A DNA stretch of 64,000 bases from Thiomicrorhabdus chilensis DSM 12352 (GTDB lineage: Bacteria; Pseudomonadota; Gammaproteobacteria; Thiomicrospirales; Thiomicrospiraceae), in assembly GCF_000483485.1 (NCBI RefSeq), contig NZ_KI519609.1, positions 1,765,460-1,829,459 of the forward strand. Direction: 5' to 3'. The notes under the pieces were generated by a model, which saw only the letters and a list, made by a program, of their open reading frames with translations, made no database searches and was not told the DNA's origin. This document shows, piece by piece, positions 57,335 to 64,000 of this stretch (position 1 is its first letter; each line of letters begins with the position of its first letter). A program made the position numbers and the translations under genes.

Positions 57335-59386
57335 ATGAAGCTTAAACCCAGCATTATTGCCATTAGCACATTAATCGCAAGCACATCAGCCGTTGCCGAA
57401 GAACTCAACACTATCGTTGTAGAAGCTGACTTTAGACCAACCCAAGTTGATGAGAGCACTTCAAGCGTTTCGGTCATCTCAGGCACCGAAGCAGAACAAT
57501 TAGGTGCAACCCATATGGAGACCCTGATCAACCAAGTTCCCAATATGAATGCAGCGGCAGGCGCATCCCGCCAACAATTCTTCCAGATCAGAGGGATTGG
57601 AGAGCGTTCGCAGTATGAATACCCGGTCAACCCATCTGTCGGGTTAATGATTGACGGCATGAACTTTAGTCATACGGGAGCTGCAGCTACCCTATTTGAC
57701 ACGGAACAAGTAGAAGTATTAAGAGGTCCACAAGGGACACGTTTTGGTGCCAATGCATTGGCAGGCATCATAAACATCCAGAGCAAAGAAGCCACTGAAA
57801 CACCAGAGCACGAAATTGAAATGACATACGGCAACTTCAATTCCAGTCGTCTCGGCGCGGTTTTAAGCGGGCCGATCATTGACAACAAAGTTCTCGGTCG
57901 CATCGCCATCCAGCAAAGTCGCTCAGATGGTTACATGGAAAATGACTACCTGGATAAAACTGACACACAAAACCAAGATGAAATTACTGCAAAAGCACAT
58001 TTAAAAATCATGGCCAACGATAAGCATACTATCGATTTGCGAGCCACGCATCTTAACATCGACAATGGCTATGACGGCTTTAATATGGAAAATGATTTGA
58101 CCACTATTACCGATGAGCCAGGCAAAGATAAACTAAAAGCAGATGCAGTTGCGCTTAAAAGTGAGTACAAACTGAATCCGAAAGTGAATATGGTCACCAA
58201 ATTAAGTCACATGAGCTCTTCTTCTCTATATTCTTTCGACGCTGACTGGGCCTACCCTGACTACCAAGGTGGGTGGGATCAATACTTTGCTGAATATGAC
58301 CGTTCCCGAACTGAAAACACCTTGGAGTTTAACTGGCTATCCTCTCCAGAAGGAAAAATCTTCAACAATTCGACTGACTGGGTTTTTGGCCTTTATGCGT
58401 CAAACTATAGTGAGGATATGATTTATGAAAAAAGCTGGTCAAGCAGTAATGAAGAGTTTGAATTGGATACCCAAAACAGAGCTGCATTTGGCCAGTTCGA
58501 TATCGCTTTAAATGATAAAGCGACACTGACAACCGGTTTACGTGTTGAGCAATATACAGCAAACATCAGCACCAATACCGGCATTAAAGATAATCATAAT
58601 GAAACACTTTTTGGTGGCAAAATTGGTCTTACTTACCAAGCTAATGACAACCATCAGGTATTTGGTAGCTTTTCACGTGGCTACAAAGCAGGAGGCTTAA
58701 ATGTAGAACCAAACTTACTGGTAAGCCAACTACCTTACGATACCGAGTATATGTGGAGTTTAGAAGCAGGATTAAACTCCAAATTTGCTAATCGCTTATC
58801 AACTCGCCTGAATTTCTTTTATTCAAAACGAGTCGATCAACAAGTCAAAAGCTCGGTGCAAACCGACCCGAATGATCCGCAAACTTTTACTGATTATTTC
58901 ACCAATGCGGCATTAGGTGAAACCTATGGTTTGGAGTTCATGGGTAACTGGCAAGCCACAAATAATTTACGCTTGATGTCGTCTTTGGGTTTATTAAAAA
59001 ACAAATTCATTGATTACACTAATCCTGAAGCAGGAGAACTGGATGGTCGTGACCAAGCACACTCACCCAATTATCAGTTCAGCCTAACGGGAGAATATGA
59101 AATCAACAATAACTGGCTTTGGATGGCGAACATGCAACGTAAAGATGCTTTTTACTTTTCCAACAATCATGATTCACAATCTAAGTCCTATACTCTTTTC
59201 AACACCAGCTTAGAGTATAGTAACGACGATGTAAGCGTGAACTTCTGGATACGTAACCTCATGAACACTGAATATGATGTTAGAGGTTTTTTCTTTGCGG
59301 TTGATCAAAGCACTTGGGAACCAGCTGAGTATACACAGCTAGGCGAGCCTAGAACCTTTGGTGTGACAGCACGTTATTTCTTCTAA
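57335..59386 (+). CDS. TonB-dependent receptor for thiamin (Omr1-like)
   Basis: 683 residues from ATG 57335, with AAAAGGAA upstream; a longer frame runs through the riboswitch leader. Signal peptide (about 1-21), plug domain (TIVVEADFRPTQVDE, ETLINQVPNMN, QIRGIG, VLRGPQGTRFGANALAG), and a barrel ending in the typical terminal aromatic YFF. The TPP riboswitch directly upstream indicates it imports thiamin or a precursor across the outer membrane. First gene of the operon. Confidence 0.92.
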   Translation: MKLKPSIIAISTLIASTSAVAEELNTIVVEADFRPTQVDESTSSVSVISGTEAEQLGATHMETLINQVPNMNAAAGASRQQFFQIRGIGERSQYEYPVNPSVGLMIDGMNFSHTGAAATLFDTEQVEVLRGPQGTRFGANALAGIINIQSKEATETPEHEIEMTYGNFNSSRLGAVLSGPIIDNKVLGRIAIQQSRSDGYMENDYLDKTDTQNQDEITAKAHLKIMANDKHTIDLRATHLNIDNGYDGFNMENDLTTITDEPGKDKLKADAVALKSEYKLNPKVNMVTKLSHMSSSSLYSFDADWAYPDYQGGWDQYFAEYDRSRTENTLEFNWLSSPEGKIFNNSTDWVFGLYASNYSEDMIYEKSWSSSNEEFELDTQNRAAFGQFDIALNDKATLTTGLRVEQYTANISTNTGIKDNHNETLFGGKIGLTYQANDNHQVFGSFSRGYKAGGLNVEPNLLVSQLPYDTEYMWSLEAGLNSKFANRLSTRLNFFYSKRVDQQVKSSVQTDPNDPQTFTDYFTNAALGETYGLEFMGNWQATNNLRLMSSLGLLKNKFIDYTNPEAGELDGRDQAHSPNYQFSLTGEYEINNNWLWMANMQRKDAFYFSNNHDSQSKSYTLFNTSLEYSNDDVSVNFWIRNLMNTEYDVRGFFFAVDQSTWEPAEYTQLGEPRTFGVTARYFF

Positions 59387-59392
59387 ATCCAT

Positions 59393-59412
59393 CAGGGCTC
59401 TTTGGAGCCCTG
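59393..59412 (+). other. Strong hairpin between receptor and next gene
   Basis: CAGGGCTC and GAGCCCTG with a 4-nt loop directly after the receptor stop, without a T-run. It may stabilise the receptor mRNA or reduce read-through to the smaller genes, giving more receptor than inner-membrane components. Confidence 0.55.
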
Positions 59413-59429
59413 CCTAATAGGAATTAGAC

Positions 59430-59672
59430 ATGCAAATTTCTGTTGAAGTCAGCCTATACCCACTACAAGAATCGTATATAAAGCCCATCACACAGTTTAT
59501 TGAACGCCTCGAAACACATTCTGACCTCATCGTGTCTCATGGCATCATGAGCTCAACCATTCTGGGAGATTATCAACAGATAATGGCGATATTAACGACA
59601 GAAATGGAACAGAGCCTAAAAGCGATTCCTGAAAGTGTTTTCATCATCAAACTTTCCGGTGGTTGCCGCTAA
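59430..59672 (+). CDS. Single-domain thiamin-binding protein (YkoF/MTH1187-like), copy 1
   Basis: 80 residues: MQISVEVSLYPLQESYIKPI, then a helix and a GDYQQIMAILTTEME strand-helix, matching a single ferredoxin-like domain of the thiamin-binding family. YkoF proteins bind thiamin or its pyrimidine part in the cytoplasm. Paralogous to the gene at 60339. No signal peptide. Confidence 0.8.
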   Translation: MQISVEVSLYPLQESYIKPITQFIERLETHSDLIVSHGIMSSTILGDYQQIMAILTTEMEQSLKAIPESVFIIKLSGGCR

Positions 59673-59700
59673 GAATGAACTTGCTCTAAAGGAACTTAAC

Positions 59701-60327
59701 ATGCCTAAAACAAAAGGATATGAAGCTCACGCCCAACACTATGATGCCTGGTTTGACAAGAATCCGGACATCTATCAAGCCGAAATAGCCGCAATCAAAC
59801 AGCTTTTACCTTCAGGTAAAGGCATTGAAATCGGCGCTGGAAGTGGGCGCTTTACGCAACCCCTTGAAATTGATACCGGTGTTGAACCCGCTGAAAAAAT
59901 GCGTGAAATCGCTCAACAACGTGGTCTAAATGTGATGGCTGGCGTTGCGGAAGCCCTGCCGGTTGACAATGACAGCTACGATTTTGCGATTTTTGTGACA
60001 TCAACCTGCTTTTTGGACGACCCGCAACTGGCTTATGAAGAAGCGTTTCGTGTCGTCAAAAAGCAAGGGGCGATTGTGATCGCTTTTCTGGAAAAGAATT
60101 CAGAACTCGGCAAAGTTTACGAGGAACATAAACACAACGACCCTCTATTTTGTGATGCCACCTTCTACAGTTATGCCGAAATAGAATCCATGCTTAAAAA
60201 AGCCGGTTTCGACCATTTCAAATCGATGCAGACCATTCTGCCGGAATCCAAAGACCATAAACCCACCGACATTTTGGTGGGACACGATTCAGGCGCCTTT
60301 GTGGTGGTTCGAGCGGATAAAAAGTAA
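59701..60327 (+). CDS. Class I SAM-dependent methyltransferase in the thiamin operon
   Basis: 208 residues from ATG 59701 (MPKTKGYEAHAQHYDAWF), AAAGGAAC upstream. SAM-binding motif EIGAGSGRF at 43-51, then ALPVDNDSYDFAIFVT and an RVVKKQGAIVIAFLEK strand-helix as in Methyltransf_11 proteins. Substrate unknown. It lies between two paralogous thiamin-binding genes under the TPP riboswitch, so a thiamin-linked substrate is possible but unproven. Confidence 0.85.
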   Translation: MPKTKGYEAHAQHYDAWFDKNPDIYQAEIAAIKQLLPSGKGIEIGAGSGRFTQPLEIDTGVEPAEKMREIAQQRGLNVMAGVAEALPVDNDSYDFAIFVTSTCFLDDPQLAYEEAFRVVKKQGAIVIAFLEKNSELGKVYEEHKHNDPLFCDATFYSYAEIESMLKKAGFDHFKSMQTILPESKDHKPTDILVGHDSGAFVVVRADKK

Positions 60328-60338
60328 AAGGAAAAACA

Positions 60339-60608
60339 ATGAATGTATCTATTGATATCAGCATGTACCCTCTTAATGAGCAATACTGCCAACCGATTTT
60401 GGACTTTATTAACCAAATCGAACAAAACCCGAAACTGAAAATTGAACGCAATGCCATGAGCACCCAGGTATTTGGAGACTATCGCACGGTGATGGCCGAA
60501 ATCAGCGAAGAAATGTTGATTGCGCTGGAAAAACTGCCGACCACCGTCTTTGTTTTAAAACTGGTTGGTACCGACCGCTCCAACGCACGGATCCGTAGCT
60601 GTGAATGA
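60339..60608 (+). CDS. Single-domain thiamin-binding protein (YkoF/MTH1187-like), copy 2
   Basis: 89 residues, MNVSIDISMYPLNEQYCQPI start and GDYRTVMAEISEEM core, clearly related to copy 1 in length and pattern. Its last codons overlap the GTG of the transporter gene. Two different domain copies may form a heterodimer like the two-domain YkoF. Confidence 0.82.
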   Translation: MNVSIDISMYPLNEQYCQPILDFINQIEQNPKLKIERNAMSTQVFGDYRTVMAEISEEMLIALEKLPTTVFVLKLVGTDRSNARIRSCE

Positions 60609-61236
60609 TAGCGATAGCAGTCTTTACCTGACCATCTGGCAAAGTTTTCTCAGCTTGTCTGGTTGGGAGGTGCTCGCCACCCTACTGGGCATCGCTTATG
60701 TGGTGCTCGCCACTCGCGAATCCATCTGGTGTTGGCCGGCTGCGTTTATCAGCACACTCATCTATACCTTTCTGTTCTGGGAAGGCCAGTTGCCGATGCA
60801 GGCGCTACTTAACGCCTATTATTTGCTGATGGCCGTTTATGGATGGTCATTATGGCGAAAACACCCTAATCATAAAAACGACCTAACCATCACCACCAGG
60901 CCTGTTCATTTTCATCTAACATTTATTGCAGTCGGAAGCTTGCTGACCCTGCTGACCGCTTATTATCTGGAAAATGTTATCGAATCCCGACTCCCCTATC
61001 TGGATGCGGCCGTGACCGTATTTTCAGTGATGAACACGGTTCTTATGGCTCGTAAAATCCTGGAAAACTGGCTTTACTGGCTGGTCATCGATGCGGCGGC
61101 CATCGCACTCTATTGGCAAACCGGATACTACGTGACCATCACCATGTTTGCGGTCTATCTTGTATTGGCGGTCATTGGCTATCTGAACTGGAAACAACAC
61201 TACCTGGGTTTGCATGCGCCTATTAAGGCGAGCTGA
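60601..61236 (+). CDS. pnuT: PnuC-type thiamin transporter (PnuT)
   Basis: 211 residues from GTG 60601 (coupled to the previous stop, GTGAATGA). Seven membrane helices with the PnuC-family WCWPAAFISTLIYTFLFWEG and LLNAYYLLMAVYGW pattern. PnuT members import thiamin or a phosphate-free precursor by facilitated diffusion with trapping by phosphorylation. A CAGGCCTG copy lies inside this gene at 60897-60913. It meets the kinase-like gene tail to tail with a 14-bp overlap. Confidence 0.85.
   Translation: MNDSDSSLYLTIWQSFLSLSGWEVLATLLGIAYVVLATRESIWCWPAAFISTLIYTFLFWEGQLPMQALLNAYYLLMAVYGWSLWRKHPNHKNDLTITTRPVHFHLTFIAVGSLLTLLTAYYLENVIESRLPYLDAAVTVFSVMNTVLMARKILENWLYWLVIDAAAIALYWQTGYYVTITMFAVYLVLAVIGYLNWKQHYLGLHAPIKAS
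60897..60913. repeat. CAGGCCTG motif inside pnuT coding sequence
   Basis: CAGGCCTGTTCATTTTC lies in frame within pnuT and encodes part of a loop (RPVHFH). Identical in 17 of 17 bases to an arm of the lon terminator (28149-28165). Confidence 0.6.
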
Positions 61237-62188
61237 GGCTTTTTGTTTGCAACAAAGCAAAAGACTCGGGAACCGCCATCCATTTCTCAAGGGAGAACTC
61301 TCCCAGCACCCCCATCAAAAACAACAACAAACGGTAAACTGTTCTGACTTCAGAAAGATCCGGCAACTGAAGATAACGTTGGTAAGAGATGGCGAAGACC
61401 TCCACCCAATCCGTCTCCAAAAGATATTCCAACAATACCAATTCGAGTTCACGGCGCCCCCAGACCATTGCATCCAAATCGACTAAAGCGTGTAGCCGTC
61501 CTGATTTCGATAAAAACTGATCCCAACGTAAATCCGGCATAATCGGCACAAAGCCCTCTGTCGAGGCTCTATCAATTCGTTTGAATTGATCCAATTGCTT
61601 TTCATAAGGCTGTAACGAAACCGCTTGCTGTTGAGCCAGCTCCGTGATCACTGAATGCACTCTTTGCCCCCACCCTTGCGCATCCAAGCCAGCGGCAAAC
61701 AAAGAACCATAAGACTTGGAAGACTGCTGATGCAGACGCCCCAGATGACTCCCCAAATCCGCCGCCATGTCTGCGTTCACCTGACTCGATACCAAAGCAT
61801 CGCCTTCAAGCTTTTGAGTAAGCAAAACACTGGCGTACTCCGGACCACCCGATTGCGCCAAATGCAGCTTGGGGATACTCAAAACACTCCAAGACTCAAG
61901 CAGGCGATAGACTTCTGGGTAGGCCTCGATTTCCTGAGGGTAACGCAATTCAAACAGGCGCTGCATCCCCTGCCAAAAAGGGGAACGACTGACATTAGAC
62001 AGTGGACAAAGTTTCAATACCCCCTTTTCAAGCTTACCGGCATTCAACCAGCTGACTTGCCACAATTGATTGGTACTGTCCTCGAAAGCTTTCGGCAAAA
62101 ACTCTACGGACTCAAATGCTGGCAATTCGGCCAATTGTGAAGCATTCAAATAATGTGAAATAGTCGTTCCATTCATAGGAACCATCAT
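61223..62188 (-). CDS. APH-fold kinase-like protein beside the thiamin operon
   Basis: 321 residues with an aminoglycoside-phosphotransferase/choline-kinase-like layout: N-lobe with SVLLTQKLEGDAL, then MPDLRWDQFLSKSG and LHALVDLDAMVWGRRELEL. The catalytic loop Asp is kept (PDLRWDQF), but the usual HGD-x4-N residues are altered, as is the DFG-type site (VDLDA). Thiamin kinases (ThiK/TnK) belong to this fold, and PnuT-type transporters need such trapping, so thiamin phosphorylation is the best guess. It is on the opposite strand and not under the riboswitch. Start ATG 62188 or 62176. Confidence 0.6.
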   Translation of the reverse strand: MMVPMNGTTISHYLNASQLAELPAFESVEFLPKAFEDSTNQLWQVSWLNAGKLEKGVLKLCPLSNVSRSPFWQGMQRLFELRYPQEIEAYPEVYRLLESWSVLSIPKLHLAQSGGPEYASVLLTQKLEGDALVSSQVNADMAADLGSHLGRLHQQSSKSYGSLFAAGLDAQGWGQRVHSVITELAQQQAVSLQPYEKQLDQFKRIDRASTEGFVPIMPDLRWDQFLSKSGRLHALVDLDAMVWGRRELELVLLEYLLETDWVEVFAISYQRYLQLPDLSEVRTVYRLLLFLMGVLGEFSLEKWMAVPESFALLQTKSLSSP

Positions 62189-62189
62189 A

Positions 62190-62432
62190 ACATCGAAAAC
62201 TGGATGTCAATCGGCTGCGGACACCAAAATTAAACATAATCGTTACTCTTGGCGCCTCTCCTTCAATCGTAAACACCTTACTTTGAAATGTTCACCTAAA
62301 ATCCCCTATGTCTTAATAGGGCATTTTAGATATAATGGTCTGCTGAACTATTTAAATTCATCTTAAAATTAACAAGACTACGGCAAGCCCTGAATTACAG
62401 ATTGTCATAAAAATAGCTTAAAGGAACCCATT
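62190..62432. other. Divergent promoter gap
   Basis: No gene. It holds a TATAAT (62331-62336) oriented to the downstream Pcm-like gene, and an inverted repeat CCCTAT-N6-ATAGGG (62304-62321) overlapping its likely -35 region, a possible operator. Confidence 0.5.
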
Positions 62433-63080
62433 ATGAATTTTGATCAAGCTCGATTTTTCATGGTAGAACAACAAATTCGTCCGTGGGATGTACTTGACCA
62501 AAAGGTTCTAGACCCGTTTCTTAATATTCCAAGACACCAGTTTGTGGAAGAGTCCAAACAAAGCCTGGCCTACAGCGACGTCGAACTGCCGATCGGGCAC
62601 GACGAATTCATGATGGCACCCAAAATTGAAGCCAGACTCCTACAAGCTTTGGACATCGACGAAACCGATACGGTTTTAGAAATCGGAACTGGCAGTGGAT
62701 TCCTGACCGCCGTCATGGCCACACTGGGTAAATCGATCACCACAGTTGAAATCCATGCCGATCTGCAAGAAGTCGCCAAAAAACGTCTGGCTAGTTACAA
62801 CAACATCGAATTCAAACTTGGGGATGCCAGCCACGGATGGGAAGACGGTAAACAGTACGATGTCATTATCCTAACCGGTTCAGTTCCTGAGATTCCGCAG
62901 GCCTATAAAGAGCAATTAAACCTGGGTGGTCGCCTAGCAGTAATCGCTGGCCAGTCCCCGGCAATGACTGCGCAGATTTTAACCCGCATCAGTGAAGCCG
63001 AATGGGAAACAGAAACATTGTTTGAAACCGACCTCAAACCCCTGATGAATGCGCAATCATCTGAACCCTTTTCGCTATAA
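62433..63080 (+). CDS. Protein-L-isoaspartate O-methyltransferase-like protein
   Basis: 215 residues. MNFDQARFFMVEQQIRPWDV, then LEIGTGSGFLTAVMATLG (SAM-binding) and an ITTVEIHADL strand. The family usually repairs isoaspartyl damage; this subgroup, with the QQIRPWDV start, often sits beside tolC or rhodanese genes. Active-site differences from PcmL-type enzymes are possible. Own promoter and terminator. Confidence 0.82.
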   Translation: MNFDQARFFMVEQQIRPWDVLDQKVLDPFLNIPRHQFVEESKQSLAYSDVELPIGHDEFMMAPKIEARLLQALDIDETDTVLEIGTGSGFLTAVMATLGKSITTVEIHADLQEVAKKRLASYNNIEFKLGDASHGWEDGKQYDVIILTGSVPEIPQAYKEQLNLGGRLAVIAGQSPAMTAQILTRISEAEWETETLFETDLKPLMNAQSSEPFSL

Positions 63081-63104
63081 ATTACGAACCTAAGCGTAAA
63101 AATC

Positions 63105-63133
63105 AAAGCCAGACTCACCTGGCTTTTTTTATT
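63105..63133 (+). terminator. Terminator after the Pcm-like gene
   Basis: AAAGCCAG / CTGGCTTT stem with a 6-nt loop and a run of T directly after. Confidence 0.88.
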
Positions 63134-63409
63134 TTTGAGCCTTTCACCTGACCACACCGTAAACACAAACGCAGTCAACACACCAAACCCAATAAAACAG
63201 ACCGTTTAGCCTCAATAAAATATTTATATTACCCATTCACCAAATAAGACTTTATACTTAAATATGGACATCATATTTTTGTCATAAATATTTTCATCAA
63301 AATCTGATAAAACATTTTAAATTCCAAATTTTTGGAAACTTCCTACAATACCCATAACCATAAGCCATGCTTATACTCCATAAACTACACTAATCATAAG
63401 GAAATTCAT
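63134..63409. other. AT-rich promoter region of the terminal oxidase gene
   Basis: 276 bp without a gene. Markedly AT-rich, with stretches such as AAATATTTATATT and TTTTTGTCATAAATATTTTC. No clear Fnr or ArcA consensus was identified by eye. AAGGA at 63398-63402 is the ribosome site of the following gene. Confidence 0.5.
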
Positions 63410-64000
63410 ATGGACTTGATTAGCCTTTATCCCACCTGGTACGAACCCGCTGTTGGTTCCGGCTGGGTCGTTGCGCTGATTGCAACCTTCCATGTGTTGG
63501 CCTCCCACACCTCTGTGGGGGCTGCACTCTTGTTTGCCTACCTCTCCCATAAAGCCTACCGTGAAGATCGTGATGACCTGCTGGATTTCGTTAAGAAATA
63601 CGGTCTGTTCCTACTTGTCTTCACTTATGTGGCCGGGTCAATCACCGGGCCGGGCATCTGGTATTCCACAACCGTGGCAAGTCCAAATGGAATCGGGGCG
63701 CTGATCCACTCGTTTGTGTGGAAGTGGGCGACCGAATGGGTTTTCTTTGTGATTGAAGTGGTCGGGGTATACATGATTGTTTACCTAGTCGGACGCGTGG
63801 ACAAGAAAACCCACATGAAAATCTCAGTGATTTTCGGTATAGCCTCTTTGGCAACCATGGTCATCATTGTGGGAATCTTGTCCTTCATGATGGTGCCAGG
63901 TAAAGAAATTTGGTTTGAAGAAGGGGGTTACCTAAATGGTTTCTACGGAACCAACACCTTTATCCAAACCGGTATGCGCATGGCCTTCATGTTTACCATG
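63410..64000 (+). CDS. Cytochrome bd-type terminal oxidase subunit I, N-terminal part
   Basis: 197 codons are open to the right edge. The sequence begins MDLISLYPTWYEPAVGSG and contains hydrophobic helices with FHVLASHTSVGAALLFAYL (heme His region) and WKWATEWVFFVIEVVGVYM, where a Glu pair like that of CydA helix III is seen. The helices fit the cytochrome bd/CydA superfamily but differ from standard CydA; variants with fused c-type heme domains exist in sulfur and metal oxidisers. The Q-loop and the rest are outside the window. Confidence 0.72.
   Translation, partial: MDLISLYPTWYEPAVGSGWVVALIATFHVLASHTSVGAALLFAYLSHKAYREDRDDLLDFVKKYGLFLLVFTYVAGSITGPGIWYSTTVASPNGIGALIHSFVWKWATEWVFFVIEVVGVYMIVYLVGRVDKKTHMKISVIFGIASLATMVIIVGILSFMMVPGKEIWFEEGGYLNGFYGTNTFIQTGMRMAFMFTM

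Overview
The window looks like the chromosome of a sulfur-oxidising, chemolithoautotrophic gammaproteobacterium of the Hydrogenovibrio / Thiomicrospira / Thiomicrorhabdus type. The pointers are a form II RuBisCO (cbbM) with cbbR, cbbQ and cbbO, a beta-carbonic anhydrase beside it, a SulP anion transporter, a second exported alpha-carbonic anhydrase, and several c-di-GMP/chemotaxis signalling genes. The genus is inferred from gene content and order only; no ribosomal RNA is present.

Layout. 1-4340: TonB receptor with a partial membrane 4Fe-4S protein, then a Cache-GGDEF diguanylate cyclase. 4560-14400 (mostly minus strand): carbon-acquisition block of cbbR, cbbM, cbbQ, cbbO, beta-carbonic anhydrase (can) and SulP transporter, with small genes (ppnP and unknowns) between. 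14450-25400: household genes (DUF2798, YceI/cytochrome b561, gloA, metY, MFS, aroC, thioesterase, alpha-carbonic anhydrase, prmB, mogA) and one HDOD gene. 25470-36550: lon, a second HDOD gene, a chemoreceptor, the tesA/ybbA/ybbP module and DUF3087. 36696-41427: an AT-rich integrative element of about 4.7 kb inserted at the 3' end of tRNA-Pro(GGG). 41600-48250: RND efflux operon (outer-membrane lipoprotein, pump, adaptor) facing a frameshifted TetR gene. 48300-56000: translation cluster thrS-infC-rpmI-rplT-pheS-pheT-ihfA-merR. 56115-57000: third HDOD gene. 57150-62190: TPP-riboswitch-controlled thiamin uptake operon (TonB receptor, two single-domain thiamin-binding proteins flanking a methyltransferase, PnuC-type transporter) meeting a kinase-like gene on the other strand. 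62430-64000: a Pcm-like methyltransferase and the start of a cytochrome bd-type oxidase subunit.

How the parts work together. CbbR probably drives cbbM; CbbQ/CbbO form the RuBisCO activase; the carbonic anhydrases and SulP interconvert and import inorganic carbon. In the thiamin operon a riboswitch with a hairpin over the Shine-Dalgarno sequence controls an outer-membrane receptor and an inner-membrane transporter. The RND pump has a clean palindromic operator, but its likely repressor gene is broken in this sequence.

Most notable: (1) the tRNA-Pro element, which carries a tyrosine and a serine recombinase, an HTH protein and a ParB-like protein, no obvious cargo, and matching 11-bp iterons at both ends; (2) the thiamin operon with an unexplained methyltransferase between two paralogous binding proteins; (3) a recurrent CAGGCCTG-centred palindrome family that forms many of the intergenic terminators and also lies inside genes; (4) the 4-nt-type frameshift in the TetR gene.
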